Shown: positions 8,970 to 18,659, numbered from the stretch's first letter. The stretch is DNA of 64,000 nt from Bacillus solitudinis (GCF_002797395.1 NZ_KZ454943.1:735325-799324); one strand, 5' to 3'. The notes: generated by a model not told the origin, from the letters alone. Program-made: numbers and translations.

Positions 8970-9557
8970 TTGACACAAGAAATTGAAATTGAGGTAAAAA
9001 CCTTACTATCAGAAGAGGCGTTTAAAGAAATTCTCTCAGCCTTCAATCTCACAGATCAGGACGCGATTGTGCAGCATAATCATTATTTTGAAACAGATGA
9101 TTTCTCATTGAAATCGAAGCATGCCGCGTTAAGAATTCGTGAAAAATCACAAATGTATACATTAACACTTAAACAGCCCCACCAAGAGGAAGGATTATTG
9201 GAAACACACCAAGAGTTAACCAAGGACGAGATGGCCCAAGCGCTTGGTCATGGCGTGTTTCCTTATGGACCTGTATCCGTACAGTTAGAAGCACTGCAAA
9301 TTGACATTTCAAAGCTAACTTATCTTGGATTCTTGTCAACTGCCCGAATTGAAATTGATTACAATTCGGGTTCGCTTTGCTTCGATAAAAGCTCTTACTT
9401 AGATGTAATTGATTACGAAATAGAGTTTGAAGGGACATCCCTCCATCACGCTGAATCAACAATTGAGGCACTGCTTATTCAATTCAATTTAACTCGCCAG
9501 AATCCTGAAAATAAAGTTCAAAGATTCTTTAAGCGTAAAGCCCTAAAAAATAAATAA
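8970..9557 (+). CDS. yjbK: CYTH-domain protein YjbK
   Basis: CYTH (triphosphate tunnel metalloenzyme) fold, which binds triphosphate-bearing substrates with divalent metal. The signature acidic strand QEIEIEVK is at the very N-terminus, followed by a YFETDDF segment, the basic LRIREKS strand and the acidic IDYEIEFEG strand expected of the tunnel. With the TTG start (AAAAGGG 9-10 bases upstream) the protein is 195 residues, near the B. subtilis YjbK length. The substrate is unknown; inorganic triphosphate is one possibility for this family. Its position next to the alarmone synthetase gene, divergently transcribed, is conserved. Confidence 0.9.
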   Translation: MTQEIEIEVKTLLSEEAFKEILSAFNLTDQDAIVQHNHYFETDDFSLKSKHAALRIREKSQMYTLTLKQPHQEEGLLETHQELTKDEMAQALGHGVFPYGPVSVQLEALQIDISKLTYLGFLSTARIEIDYNSGSLCFDKSSYLDVIDYEIEFEGTSLHHAESTIEALLIQFNLTRQNPENKVQRFFKRKALKNK

Positions 9558-9588
9558 AAAAATGAGTAAATGTGTGAAAATGTACCGA

Positions 9589-9617
9589 TTGTCGATATCT
9601 GTCTTATTTGATATAGT
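9589..9617 (+). promoter_or_regulatory. Putative sigma-A promoter of the lytic transglycosylase gene
   Basis: TTGTCG, 17 bases, TATAGT. The predicted start of transcription is about 20 bases before the ATG at 9646. Confidence 0.6.
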
Positions 9618-9645
9618 AGCATTAAGAAATCTAAGAGGTGACAGA

Positions 9646-10320
9646 ATGGACTTATCTTTCCTGCAACAAATAAATGGCCTTACAAATCTTCAACAGAGTA
9701 GACCGTCGCCATCCAACCAAACATCAATATTTCAACAAATGTTCTCTTCTTTTTTACAGGAGCAAATGAATAGATTTCAACTTGAAACAACATCCGAACC
9801 AAGCCGAAAGATGGATTTATATCTTGATTCTTCATTGAAACAGCGTCTCGAATCATTACAAAGTTCTTTAAAAACAGATGGTATGGTAGCCGAATCCACG
9901 ATGCCCTCAACAACATCAAGTGTCTCCTTACCAGACCGTGAATCACGATTTCAACCATTTATTCAAGCAGCTTCTAAAAAGTATAACCTTGACCCTAAAT
10001 TAATTTATTCTGTGATAAAGCATGAATCTAACTTTAATCCCTCTGCTAAAAGTCCTGCAGGAGCTGGTGGCTTGATGCAACTTATGCCTTCAACCGCAAG
10101 AGGGTTAAATGTTCAAAATATTTTTGACCCGCAACAAAACATTGAGGGCGGCGCAAAATATTTGCGTCAAATGCTAGATAAGTATGACGGGGATGTTCGT
10201 CTTGCTTTAGCAGCCTATAACGCTGGTCCAGGTAATGTCGACCGCTACGGCGGAATTCCTCCGTTTAAAGAAACACAAAACTATGTACCAAAGGTATATA
10301 ATACGTTTATGAATGCCTAA
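9646..10320 (+). CDS. cwlQ: Lytic transglycosylase (SLT domain), CwlQ/YjbJ type
   Basis: A peptidoglycan-cleaving enzyme. The C-terminal 120 residues form a soluble-lytic-transglycosylase domain: the catalytic Glu in [20 protein letters not shown], the [11 protein letters not shown] motif and the ETQNYVPKV end. The N-terminal 100 residues are Gln/Ser-rich with no clear signal peptide, which is also a feature of B. subtilis YjbJ. AGAGGTG 5 bases before the ATG fixes a 224-residue product; longer frames start upstream of the promoter. Location between yjbK and the globin gene is conserved. Confidence 0.9.
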   Translation: MDLSFLQQINGLTNLQQSRPSPSNQTSIFQQMFSSFLQEQMNRFQLETTSEPSRKMDLYLDSSLKQRLESLQSSLKTDGMVAESTMPSTTSSVSLPDRESRFQPFIQAASKKYNLDPKLIYSVIKHESNFNPSAKSPAGAGGLMQLMPSTARGLNVQNIFDPQQNIEGGAKYLRQMLDKYDGDVRLALAAYNAGPGNVDRYGGIPPFKETQNYVPKVYNTFMNA

Positions 10321-10368
10321 AAGGGGTTGTGTCATAAGGGCGATTTTAACCTTATGACACAACCCCTT
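10321..10368. terminator. Hairpin repeat, family A copy 1 (terminator)
   Basis: AAGGGGTTGTGTCATAAGG (10321-10339) and its exact complement (10350-10368) form a 19-bp stem directly after the transglycosylase gene. The same arm recurs at 40537 and, diverged, at 41011. Confidence 0.85.
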
Positions 10369-10663
10369 TGTTCATGTAGCGAACGCAGCCATTGCTCTTG
10401 CTATGGGAACAGCTCCTTTAAATACTCACATATTCTAGAAGAATGTAACCCAACCATCAAAGTCAGAAGGCTCTTAAATTCCCAGTTTCCTCTAAATCAG
10501 AATAATCCACTTCCCTCTTGATGATTAGATTAACCTGTCTATCCCTCTAGTTATCTTACTATCTACTAACGTAACACTCAGAGCACAGGGCCGGGCAGTA
10601 AGGGGGACAAATCGAATGAGTTGTTGTCTTCTGCATCCAACCACCCCTTCAAGATTTAACAAA
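10369..10663. other. Intergenic region without recognised gene
   Basis: About 300 bases between the hairpin and the ferredoxin-like gene. Short open frames here lack ribosome sites and look random. No regulatory site is clear. Confidence 0.5.
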
Positions 10664-11044
10664 CTAGCTTTTTTTTTGTTTTTGAGGCTCACGTTTGTCG
10701 ACACCAATCTTTTCCCCTTCATTCAAACAAAAGGTTTCATCATAGCTATAAACCATTTTCGGAGAAGGAAGATCGTTCATTATATGATTAAGCACGAGCG
10801 ATTGAGCATCCGTTTCATTTATTTCTTTAAACCAAGTTCCTTTAGGATAAGCAATAACAACACAACCGTCCTTGCAACGACCATTGCAACGAGTTCTTGT
10901 AGTATGTATTATATCATCAAGATTGTGCTGAGATATGACTTTACGTATTGCTTGAGTGACCTCTTCTCCACCCTTTTTCATACAGGTACTCCCATTGCAA
11001 ATTAGTACATGATGTTTTGTCCTTTCTAAGTCCCATGTTGCCAT
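10664..11044 (-). CDS. Thioredoxin-like (2Fe-2S) ferredoxin domain protein
   Basis: A 126-residue protein with the cysteine layout of thioredoxin-fold 2Fe-2S ferredoxins: Cys16 and Cys21 (CNGSTC) near the N-terminus, then Cys53, Cys57 and Cys61 (CNGRCKDGC). The domain ends near residue 95 (TWFKEINETDAQSLV); the last 30 residues are charged and basic. It could carry electrons or a cluster for the neighbouring redox proteins (globin, SpxH) but no partner is certain. GGAGGCG lies about 9 bases before the ATG. It sits on the opposite strand between the conserved yjbJ and yjbI genes, an insertion relative to the B. subtilis order. Confidence 0.82.
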   Translation of the reverse strand: MATWDLERTKHHVLICNGSTCMKKGGEEVTQAIRKVISQHNLDDIIHTTRTRCNGRCKDGCVVIAYPKGTWFKEINETDAQSLVLNHIMNDLPSPKMVYSYDETFCLNEGEKIGVDKREPQKQKKS

Positions 11045-11281
11045 TTACGCATCGCCTCCGAAAATCGTAATCATTCTGTTTCGATACACGTACTATTTCA
11101 ACTATTACTTGTTTTATGGTTATTTAACATATTTGAGCCAAATCACCAAGCAAGTCAGTCTCTTCTCTTATTTCAATCGAAGCATCCAAGTTAATCCAGC
11201 ATAGTGTCTGGCTAAGAAACGAAAGTTTTGGATAACCTCTTATACAATTTACCATATTTAAATTTAGATCGTACAGAAAAT

Positions 11282-11311
11282 TTGCTTGTTCATGTGCTTC
11301 GTTGCTACAAT
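11282..11311 (+). promoter_or_regulatory. Putative promoter of yjbI-spxH
   Basis: TTGCTT, 18 bases, TACAAT, with the start of transcription about 25 bases before the globin ATG. The rest of the 11045-11281 interval shows no clear feature. Confidence 0.4.
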
Positions 11312-11344
11312 ATGAATATAGAATCAGTTATGAAGGAGATATTT

Positions 11345-11734
11345 ATGAGTCAATTATCACAAACTCCATATGAGGCCCTTGGCGGTGAACAAGTTCTTTC
11401 AGAACTCGTCAATACATTTTATCAATACGTTTCGAAGCATCCAGATTTATCCCCTTTATTCCCAGAGGATTTGTCTGAAACCGCGCGAAAACAAATACAG
11501 TTTCTCACACAATTTTTGGGTGGTCCAACTTTATATTCGGACGAACATGGTCATCCAATGCTCCGTGCTCGTCACATGCCTTTTGCAATTACACCACTTC
11601 ACGCAGAAGCCTGGTTAAATTGTATGAAAAAAGCAATGGATGACGTTGGCGTTCAAGGTGTTCTCAGAGAATATCTGTTAGAAAGATTAACCATGACAGC
11701 AAATCATATGGTAAATCAACATGAATCTTCATAG
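11345..11734 (+). CDS. yjbI: Group II truncated hemoglobin YjbI
   Basis: A heme protein of the truncated globin family, 129 residues. His77 in RARHMPF is in the place of the proximal heme ligand, a Tyr in NTFYQYV fits the B10 distal residue, and AWLNCM carries the Trp typical of group II. AAGGAG 6 bases before the ATG selects this start over an upstream in-frame codon. It is followed after 24 bases by spxH; the two are co-transcribed in B. subtilis too, and the globin has been linked there to oxidative protection and sublancin-type phenotypes through YjbH. Roles in O2 or NO chemistry are family-level inference. Confidence 0.93.
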   Translation: MSQLSQTPYEALGGEQVLSELVNTFYQYVSKHPDLSPLFPEDLSETARKQIQFLTQFLGGPTLYSDEHGHPMLRARHMPFAITPLHAEAWLNCMKKAMDDVGVQGVLREYLLERLTMTANHMVNQHESS

Positions 11735-11758
11735 TTAGATAAGAAAGGAGACTGACCA

Positions 11759-12679
11759 ATGAAACCAAAGGAACTACTTACATCATGTGATAACACGATT
11801 GGCCTTTGTGGTCTTGATCCTGATCATCCCTTACCAATAAAAAAACAAAAACCTCTCGAAATTTATACATTTATTGATCCATTATGTGCGGAATGCTGGG
11901 CATTTGAGCCTCTACTCAAGAAGCTTCAGGTCGAATATGGGGCTTACTTCCGAATCAGAGTCATCGTAGCAGGAAGACTTCAAGCTTGGAACCTTTGCCA
12001 GGAAACAAAAAAAGGTATTGATAGAAAAAGTGAGCTCGCTTACGCCTGGGAAAAGATAGCTAATCAAACGGGGATGTCCTGTGACGGCGATGTGTGGTTC
12101 GAAAGTAAATGGTCATCACCGTATTTAGCCTCTATCGCTATAAAGGCAGCTGAATTACAAGGCCCACATGCTGGAGCAAGATTTTTAAGGAAAATGAGAG
12201 AGTTTCTATTTTTAGATAAGCAAAACATTACCGACGAGGATATCATTCTTCAATGTGCAAAGGCTGCCTCTTTAGATATTGAAGAATTTAAAAAGGATTT
12301 AGATTCTCCATTAGCTGAGAAAGCTCTTAAATGCGATTTAAAAACAACAAATGAAATGGAAGTCGACGTAGTTCCAACATTTGTCTTCTTCAACGATAAT
12401 ATTGAAGAAGAAGGGGTAAAAGTAACAGGGTTTTATCCTTATCACGTATATGTGGATTTGATAAGAGAAATGCTTGGTTATGAACCTAAACGATCTCCTG
12501 AAATCACATTAGAAGCTTTCTTAAAACGCTATTTATTTGTTGCAACGATTGAAGTGGCTGTCGTGTTTGATATGAGTCCAGAAGAAGCAGAACGACAATT
12601 GAAAACACTAATGTTACAACAAAAAGTTGAGCCGGTCCCAGTGAAATATGGGACATTTTGGCGATATACTCATAAGTAA
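11759..12679 (+). CDS. spxH: ClpXP adaptor protein SpxH (YjbH)
   Basis: A DsbA/thioredoxin-like adaptor that presents the transcription factor Spx to the ClpXP protease. Cys43 and Cys46 form a CxxC in FIDPLCAECW, and the N-terminus has extra Cys and His (Cys10, Cys17, His23), reminiscent of the zinc-binding segment in B. subtilis YjbH. The length, 306 residues, fits the family. AAAGGAG precedes the ATG by 8-9 bases. Its substrate Spx is encoded 6 kb away in the same window. A perfect palindromic terminator follows. Confidence 0.95.
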   Translation: MKPKELLTSCDNTIGLCGLDPDHPLPIKKQKPLEIYTFIDPLCAECWAFEPLLKKLQVEYGAYFRIRVIVAGRLQAWNLCQETKKGIDRKSELAYAWEKIANQTGMSCDGDVWFESKWSSPYLASIAIKAAELQGPHAGARFLRKMREFLFLDKQNITDEDIILQCAKAASLDIEEFKKDLDSPLAEKALKCDLKTTNEMEVDVVPTFVFFNDNIEEEGVKVTGFYPYHVYVDLIREMLGYEPKRSPEITLEAFLKRYLFVATIEVAVVFDMSPEEAERQLKTLMLQQKVEPVPVKYGTFWRYTHK

Positions 12680-12683
12680 TCTG

Positions 12684-12713
12684 AAGAGCGATTCCTTTAA
12701 AGGAATCGCTCTT
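12684..12713. terminator. Terminator of yjbI-spxH
   Basis: A 30-bp perfect palindrome (AAGAGCGATTCCTTT and its complement) five bases after the spxH stop, followed by a T-rich run. Confidence 0.85.
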
Positions 12714-12784
12714 CTTGGTTTATTCTCCGTTTTTCGTTCATATACATGTTGTACCACTCATCATAACTTGGGAGATGATAAGCG

Positions 12785-12961
12785 TTGAATAGAGTAAGAG
12801 TAATTATAGGAATTTGTTTTATAATATTTTCTCTTTACTTTTTTATGCTTGGATTGATGCGTATGTTTCCTATATATTTTGCTGGTCCTATGCTTTTTCT
12901 ATCAATTTTATTTACACTTAAACCAATGTCAGACAGAAAACGTTTTAAAGGATTCCGTTAA
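12785..12961 (+). CDS. Small membrane protein, YizD-like, 58 residues
   Basis: Starts TTG with GGGAG about 10 bases upstream and encodes MNRVRVIIGICF followed by two hydrophobic stretches (about residues 5-22 and 28-45) and a basic tail (SDRKRFKGFR). It is probably a two-pass membrane peptide with a positive cytoplasmic end. B. subtilis has the small gene yizD at the same place between yjbH and pepF; I infer correspondence from position, not from remembered sequence. Confidence 0.6.
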   Translation: MNRVRVIIGICFIIFSLYFFMLGLMRMFPIYFAGPMLFLSILFTLKPMSDRKRFKGFR

Positions 12962-13015
12962 GAAAAGTTTGCCGCATTCTTTTCTTAATAATCAACGAGC
13001 CACCACCAGGTAATA

Positions 13016-13046
13016 AGTTCTCTACAATTACTTCTTGTAGAGAACT
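13016..13046. terminator. Hairpin downstream of the YizD-like gene
   Basis: AGTTCTCTACAA pairs perfectly with TTGTAGAGAACT across a 7-base loop. An outer GCCACCAC/GTGGTTGGC pairing extends it. No long T-run follows, so termination efficiency is unclear. Confidence 0.55.
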
Positions 13047-13180
13047 CGTCGTGGTTGGCGTATTGCTCTTCTTTTAATCACTCATAAGCTTAAACCTTTT
13101 AAGAAAATTTTACTTTCTTTGAAGACTTAAAAATGAGCAAGTATCACTTTTTGATACCATTAAATAATAATAGTCTTCCT

Positions 13181-14983
13181 TTATTCGGCTAGCAGCTTTT
13201 CCATTTCTTCAAGTGTAGCTTCAAATAATGCCATCGCTTCCTCAATAGGTTTTGAGGAGGTCATGTCAACTCCGGCATGCTTTAATACTTCAATTGGATA
13301 ATCAGAACTTCCAGATTTCAAAAATTCAAGATACCGTTTTACAGCAGGTTCACCTTCCTCAAGAATTTTCTTTGAAAGTGCTGCTGCTGCACTATAACCT
13401 GTTGCATACTGATAAACATAGAAATTATAATAAAAGTGAGGAATTCTTGACCACTCTAAGCCAATTTCTTTATCTATAACAAGCTCGTCACCGAAGTATT
13501 TTTCATTTAGTCCATAGTACACTTCAGTTAATAACTCTGGTGTCAAAGCCTCACCAGCTGCTGCCTTTTCATGAATCGTATGTTCAAATTCAGCAAACAT
13601 CGTTTGGCGGAAAACTGTCCCTCGAAATCCTTCTAGAAAATGATTTAACAGATAGAGTTTCTCTTTTGGATCCTCGGTGTGCTTCACCATGTAGTCATTT
13701 AAAAGTGATTCATTTAACGTTGAGGCCACTTCAGCAACGAAAATCGTATAATCTCCATAAAGATAAGGCTGATTCTTTCTTGTATAATAACTGTGCAGGC
13801 TATGACCGAACTCATGTGCCAGTGTAAATAAGTTGTTCACGTTATCCTGCCAGTTCATTAAAATGTACGGCATGGTGCCATATGCCCCTGATGAGTATGC
13901 GCCACTTCGTTTTCCTGCGTTCTCTTCGACATCAACCCAGCGCTTTTTGAATCCAGCTTTTAATGTCTCTACATACTCTTCCCCTAAAGGTTCCATTCCC
14001 TTTATAACAAGATCCTGGGCCTTTTCGTAAGGTATGCTCATTTTCACATCTTTTACAAGTGGTGTGTATAAATCATACATATGAAGCTCATCAACACCTA
14101 ATACTTTTTTTCGAAGCTTAATATAACGTTGCAATAGGTGAAGATTCGCATTTACCGTGTCCACAAGTTGATCATAAACAACCTCAGGAATATGATTTTT
14201 ACTTAAGGCTGCTTCTCTTGCAGACTTATATTTTCTCACGTTTGAGTAAAATAAGTCACGCTTCACTTGCCCACTTAACGTTGAAGCAAACGTATTTTTA
14301 TATTTATCATACGTGGCATACACGGCTTTAAACGCCTCTTCACGGACTCGACGATCTTCACTTTCTAGAAAACGAATAAACCGACCGTGGGTGACTTCAA
14401 TATCCTCACCCTGCTCATCCTTAATAACGGGGAATTTTAAATCTGCGTTATTAAGCATTCCGAACGTATTACTTGGTGAGCTCATTCCTTCGCTAGCTTG
14501 AGCTAGAATAGCTTCTTCAGCTTCAGAAAGTACATGATTTCTCTCTACATTTAATTCATCAAACATATGCTTATACAGACGGAGCCCTTCATGCTGCTTC
14601 AAAAAATGAACGATTAAATTTTCTTCAATTGATAGCAGTTCAGGTATGATAAATGAAGCTGCTTGACCTACTTGTGAAGCGAGGCTTGCAGCACGGTCAT
14701 TAATCCCTTGGTAGTAGGAGTGTGTCGTATCTTGATCATAGCGCATATGTGCATATGTATAAAGACGACCTAATCTTTCAGTTATTTCATTATTCTTTTC
14801 TAATGCTTTAAATAGCATATCGGCCGACTGACCTAGCTTTCCTTTAAATGGAGCAAGTTCAGGAATAAGCTCTCTTATCATTTGAAATTCTTTTTCCCAA
14901 TCAGCATTTGTAGGGAAAATCGCTTCTAAATCCCATGTTCTTTCTACGGGAATGTCTTGACGTTTCGGTAAATTTTTCGACAT
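13181..14983 (-). CDS. pepF: Oligoendopeptidase F (M3B metallopeptidase)
   Basis: A cytosolic zinc peptidase degrading oligopeptides of roughly 7-17 residues. The HEFGH zinc motif (TLAHEFGHSLHS) is intact, and the downstream FVAEVASTLNE segment carries the third zinc ligand Glu. Length 600 residues is normal for PepF/YjbG. GGAGGTG lies 8 bases before the ATG. In B. subtilis PepF overproduction affects sporulation by degrading signalling peptides; the neighbouring mecA, spxH and coiA genes put it in a competence and proteolysis neighbourhood. Confidence 0.96.
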   Translation of the reverse strand: MSKNLPKRQDIPVERTWDLEAIFPTNADWEKEFQMIRELIPELAPFKGKLGQSADMLFKALEKNNEITERLGRLYTYAHMRYDQDTTHSYYQGINDRAASLASQVGQAASFIIPELLSIEENLIVHFLKQHEGLRLYKHMFDELNVERNHVLSEAEEAILAQASEGMSSPSNTFGMLNNADLKFPVIKDEQGEDIEVTHGRFIRFLESEDRRVREEAFKAVYATYDKYKNTFASTLSGQVKRDLFYSNVRKYKSAREAALSKNHIPEVVYDQLVDTVNANLHLLQRYIKLRKKVLGVDELHMYDLYTPLVKDVKMSIPYEKAQDLVIKGMEPLGEEYVETLKAGFKKRWVDVEENAGKRSGAYSSGAYGTMPYILMNWQDNVNNLFTLAHEFGHSLHSYYTRKNQPYLYGDYTIFVAEVASTLNESLLNDYMVKHTEDPKEKLYLLNHFLEGFRGTVFRQTMFAEFEHTIHEKAAAGEALTPELLTEVYYGLNEKYFGDELVIDKEIGLEWSRIPHFYYNFYVYQYATGYSAAAALSKKILEEGEPAVKRYLEFLKSGSSDYPIEVLKHAGVDMTSSKPIEEAMALFEATLEEMEKLLAE

Positions 14984-15047
14984 TCAAAAACACCTCCAAT
15001 TATCTATCACTTTCAGTATATTATTACGTCATCTCTCCTTATACATT

Positions 15048-16262
15048 CTATTTATTTAACTGTATTCCTCTTTTCACTTTCAGACGGTCTAACGATTGAG
15101 CAATTTTTTTCTCGTATTGTTGTGCACCCTCCTGAGAGCCTGGGATTTGAAGATCTCGTGTACGTACAAATAGTTGAGTGTTTGACGAATAGGATAATAG
15201 ACCAATTTCTGAAAGCCAAAGCAAATAGGAAACAACGGCTTGTTCGTATGTTTGAGAGAGAAGGTTTTTCCTTAAAGGAAACATTTTCTTATTTATAAAG
15301 GGGTGAAACCAACTGAGGATGAGCTGAAGGGAAAAAGGTTTGTGCAATGGTTGTCTTGCAATGCATTCTATTAAAAGAATAGTTTGCCATACATGGGGTG
15401 AGGTTTCAATGGAATCAAAAAAAGGCGTGGGCCAACCAGCTTCGATTGGGAATTTAGCAAGAGGGATTTTCTGATGATATAGAAGATGTTGATAATACTT
15501 TTGGGCTTTTGACGGATAACGGTGTGGAGGTTCATAGCGCCAATGTCGTTTTAACATTAACCACGGTTCAGATAGTAAAGGAGGAGAAAGTTTTGGGTCA
15601 ATTAATTGGAGGAGAGACATATTGTCAATTGGTTGTTCATGAATTCTCGCTAAAGACTTTGTGGTAGAAAAAGGGGTAAGTTGTTGAAGGGTTATCCATT
15701 TAGACATCTTAGGACAATAATAGAGGATTTGTTTCTCCGAGCTCCTTATCTCACGTAGAGCAAGCCACTCAAATGATTTAACCGTTACTGTCATAGGTCC
15801 ATGTCGTTTTAAGCGATTTCCTCCTAGTATCCATATAGGGGTAATTCCAATTTCATGGTAACCCTTTGTTCGTTTTTCGAGTAATAAAGGATCAAGTGAA
15901 GAGCACTGAAATTCTATCGCATAAAGTTGGCGTTCATGCTTAATGAGTATGTCGGGTCGTTGCCTAATAAGGGGTAAATAAACTTCCAGTGCAACTTTTA
16001 CCTCTCGTGACAAAAGCCATTGATACAACTGGTATTTACCTTTAAGGTGATACTCTGACTCCGGTTCATGTTCGTTATCACAGATTTTGTCTCTAGCGTG
16101 AGCAAAATGCCATTGCTTAATGGAGCCAAGTTTTAATTGAACAGATGCACCACATGCTTGACAATAAAATGATGTTGCGTTACGGAGATTTTTTAATTCC
16201 TCTAGTTTCCAATCTTCCCCCAGTGAAACCACTGTACCATTAGCTGTTTTTGCAGTTAACAT
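15048..16262 (-). CDS. coiA: Competence protein CoiA family
   Basis: A 404-residue protein of the CoiA family, needed for recombination of incoming DNA during transformation. The N-terminal zinc-finger-like part (FYCQACGASVQLKLG, then HFAHARD) is followed by the nuclease-like core (LEVYLPLIRQRPDILI and AIEFQCSS), which resembles a PD-(D/E)xK fold. A GTG nine bases upstream forms part of the AGGAGGTG ribosome site, so the ATG 6 bases after that site is the start. Slightly longer than the B. subtilis protein. It lies between pepF and mecA as expected. Confidence 0.92.
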   Translation of the reverse strand: MLTAKTANGTVVSLGEDWKLEELKNLRNATSFYCQACGASVQLKLGSIKQWHFAHARDKICDNEHEPESEYHLKGKYQLYQWLLSREVKVALEVYLPLIRQRPDILIKHERQLYAIEFQCSSLDPLLLEKRTKGYHEIGITPIWILGGNRLKRHGPMTVTVKSFEWLALREIRSSEKQILYYCPKMSKWITLQQLTPFSTTKSLARIHEQPIDNMSLLQLIDPKLSPPLLSEPWLMLKRHWRYEPPHRYPSKAQKYYQHLLYHQKIPLAKFPIEAGWPTPFFDSIETSPHVWQTILLIECIARQPLHKPFSLQLILSWFHPFINKKMFPLRKNLLSQTYEQAVVSYLLWLSEIGLLSYSSNTQLFVRTRDLQIPGSQEGAQQYEKKIAQSLDRLKVKRGIQLNK

Positions 16263-16350
16263 AACTTTCACCTCCTAGAATATAGATTTTCTTATTCTAC
16301 ACCTTAAAATGGAAATCCTTCTATAAAATAAAAAAAACATTGATAAATAG

Positions 16351-16384
16351 AAAAGGACCAATTCGGGAGAGAATTGGTCCTTTT
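16351..16384. terminator. Terminator after mecA
   Basis: AAAAGGACCAATTC and its exact complement surround a 6-base loop, 15 bases after the mecA stop; A- and T-tracts allow use in both directions. Confidence 0.88.
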
Positions 16385-16398
16385 CCTTTTAAAAGCTG

Positions 16399-17043
16399 TT
16401 AACGCTTAGAAAAAGCTTTTCTAAGGTTAGTTAATGCGCTCTCTGCTATTATTTCTTTACCATATTCCTTTATACGATAAATGGAGATATCTGATTCAAA
16501 GCCATATTCAAGCATTTGGCTTAACATGTCATCTTGCTCATCTTCATTATAGGTCTCATCATTAAATAATACATGAAGATAATAGCGTCCTTCAAAATGA
16601 TAAAGTCCATTTTCAAGGTCATCTACAAAGAAGTTATGACTTAGCGAAATAATATCTTCAAAGTCTCTAAATCTGATGATTAACTCCAAACTCTCAGGAT
16701 TATCATCGTCATCTGAATCATCGTTCATTAAGTCAACAAGGTCTTCTTCTAAATCATTTTTATCTTGAGTTACCGGAATTTCTAGCTTTACATTACCATC
16801 TGTAACTTGGCCTCTTGTTACAACTATTTCGAGTCCCTTATCTAAAGCATGAACTTGAATCCAAAGTGGTCCATCTAATTCAAATTCATCTCTGTCATTT
16901 GCTTCGTTCATCATCTCGAAGAAGAGCTCTTCTCCACGCTCACGATTGTACCATATCTCATCCCTATCGAAACCTCGGTCTTCAATATCATTATACGTAA
17001 TAAAAAATTTGATTGTCGTCTCATTTACGCGTTCAATTTCCAT
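16399..17043 (-). CDS. mecA: Adaptor protein MecA
   Basis: MecA delivers ComK and other proteins to the ClpCP protease and so represses competence. The N-terminal domain (MEIERVNETTIKFFITYNDIE) is highly characteristic; a very acidic linker (DDSDDDDNPE, around residues 105-120) separates it from the C-terminal ClpC-binding domain. 214 residues, normal length. AGGAGG precedes the ATG by 9-10 bases. med and comZ, which also act on ComK, are 40 kb away in the same window. Confidence 0.96.
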   Translation of the reverse strand: MEIERVNETTIKFFITYNDIEDRGFDRDEIWYNRERGEELFFEMMNEANDRDEFELDGPLWIQVHALDKGLEIVVTRGQVTDGNVKLEIPVTQDKNDLEEDLVDLMNDDSDDDDNPESLELIIRFRDFEDIISLSHNFFVDDLENGLYHFEGRYYLHVLFNDETYNEDEQDDMLSQMLEYGFESDISIYRIKEYGKEIIAESALTNLRKAFSKR

Positions 17044-17442
17044 TTTGCTCTCCCTCCTGTCAATTTGATTCTAATGGAGAAGAACACCCATTAAAAACAT
17101 ACGTTTATTTCAATACCCTATTCAACTGTTTTTAATCAGTTTAAAGAGGGAACAAAAAGAGCTTGTTCTTTCTGTTATCTCTATTTTATGATAAAACCTT
17201 TGAAAATGGAAATCTAAAAATATGGATTATATTAGATTTTTCAGAAAAAAAGCGGATACCAATAATATTTAATGTAAATTAACGGATTTTTTATCATAAA
17301 AAGCATGATTATCCAATATACGTTACGTATACGATTTTTTAGACAAGCCCCTGTTAACTTCTTATTCTTACTGATCACCATATGAAAAGTCAAGACTGAT
17401 TATTATCAAAATAATTAAGAATTTTAAAAGGATGATGCAAAG
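17044..17442. other. Divergent intergenic region mecA/yjbE
   Basis: About 400 AT-rich bases. It contains an interrupted palindrome TATACG-TTA-CGTATA (17318-17332) that might bind a regulator. I looked for a yybP-ykoY manganese riboswitch ahead of the TerC-type gene and did not find its GGGGAGTAG loop. No small gene is evident. Confidence 0.45.
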
Positions 17443-18105
17443 GTGGATACCGAATATATTATTTCTCTTCTAACAATTGTAGGTGTAGACATCATTCTAG
17501 GTGGTGATAATGCCATCGTCGTTGCACTTGCCTGCCGCAACTTACCAGTACATATTAGAAATAAAGCAATTATGCTTGGGATAACTTTAGCACTTCTGAT
17601 TCGAATGGGGCTAACTTTAGTTGCCGTTCAACTCCTTGAAATTCCATTTCTTTTAGCAATTGGAGGAGCTTTGTTAATTTTTATTGCCTATAGTTTATTA
17701 GCGGATCAAGATGCTGGACAAGACATTGAAGGTGGTACAAATCTATTTAGCGCAATTAAGGCAATTGTAATTGCTGATTTCATCATGGGTTTTGATAATG
17801 TTATTGCCGTAGCTGGTGCAGCACATGGAAATAACATTCTTGTTATGATTGGATTAATCATTTCAGTCCCTATTATCATTTGGGGAAGTAAGCTTATATT
17901 AAAAGCGTTTGACCGCTTCCCTGTTATTATTTATGTTGGGGCTGCGATTCTCGCTTTCACAGCAACACGAATGATCACGCACGAGGAAATGCTTAATCCG
18001 CTGTTTGTGCACCATCCCTTATTCACCATTTGCTTTCAGATTATTGTCATCATAAGTGTCCTTGCATTTGGTATTATCACTAATTTCAAGAAAGAAACCA
18101 CTTAA
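17443..18105 (+). CDS. yjbE: TerC-family integral membrane protein YjbE
   Basis: A 220-residue protein with about seven membrane segments. The two TerC signatures with intramembrane Asp/Asn are present: GGDNAIVVALACR near residue 21 and MGFDNVIAVAG near 115. TerC relatives in B. subtilis export manganese, sometimes metalating secreted enzymes, so a metal efflux role is likely but the metal is not shown by sequence. Starts GTG with AAAGGATG about 9 bases upstream. It is convergent with spx across a shared terminator. Confidence 0.9.
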   Translation: MDTEYIISLLTIVGVDIILGGDNAIVVALACRNLPVHIRNKAIMLGITLALLIRMGLTLVAVQLLEIPFLLAIGGALLIFIAYSLLADQDAGQDIEGGTNLFSAIKAIVIADFIMGFDNVIAVAGAAHGNNILVMIGLIISVPIIIWGSKLILKAFDRFPVIIYVGAAILAFTATRMITHEEMLNPLFVHHPLFTICFQIIVIISVLAFGIITNFKKETT

Positions 18106-18114
18106 CATTTAAAG

Positions 18115-18155
18115 AAAAAACCTTCTACAAGATAAACTTCTTGTAGAAGGTTTTT

Positions 18156-18157
<2 letters not shown>
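18115..18157. terminator. Bidirectional terminator yjbE/spx
   Basis: CCTTCTACAAGA and TCTTGTAGAAGG form a 12-bp stem with flanking A6 and T7 tracts between convergent genes. The spx stop codon lies inside the T-tract end. Confidence 0.9.

Positions 18158-18659
<502 letters not shown>

Noticed and set aside
10616-11005. 129-codon frame on the plus strand opposite the ferredoxin-like gene
   Set aside because: It is the complement of a gene with a clear Cys signature, a good ribosome site and sensible composition.
16272-16350. ComK box (paired AAAA-N5-TTTT) ahead of coiA
   Set aside because: The region is AT-rich but no pair of sites with correct spacing could be drawn with confidence.
17044-17442. 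Possible yybP-ykoY riboswitch ahead of the TerC-family gene yjbE
   Set aside because: None of the conserved loop sequences of the class is present.
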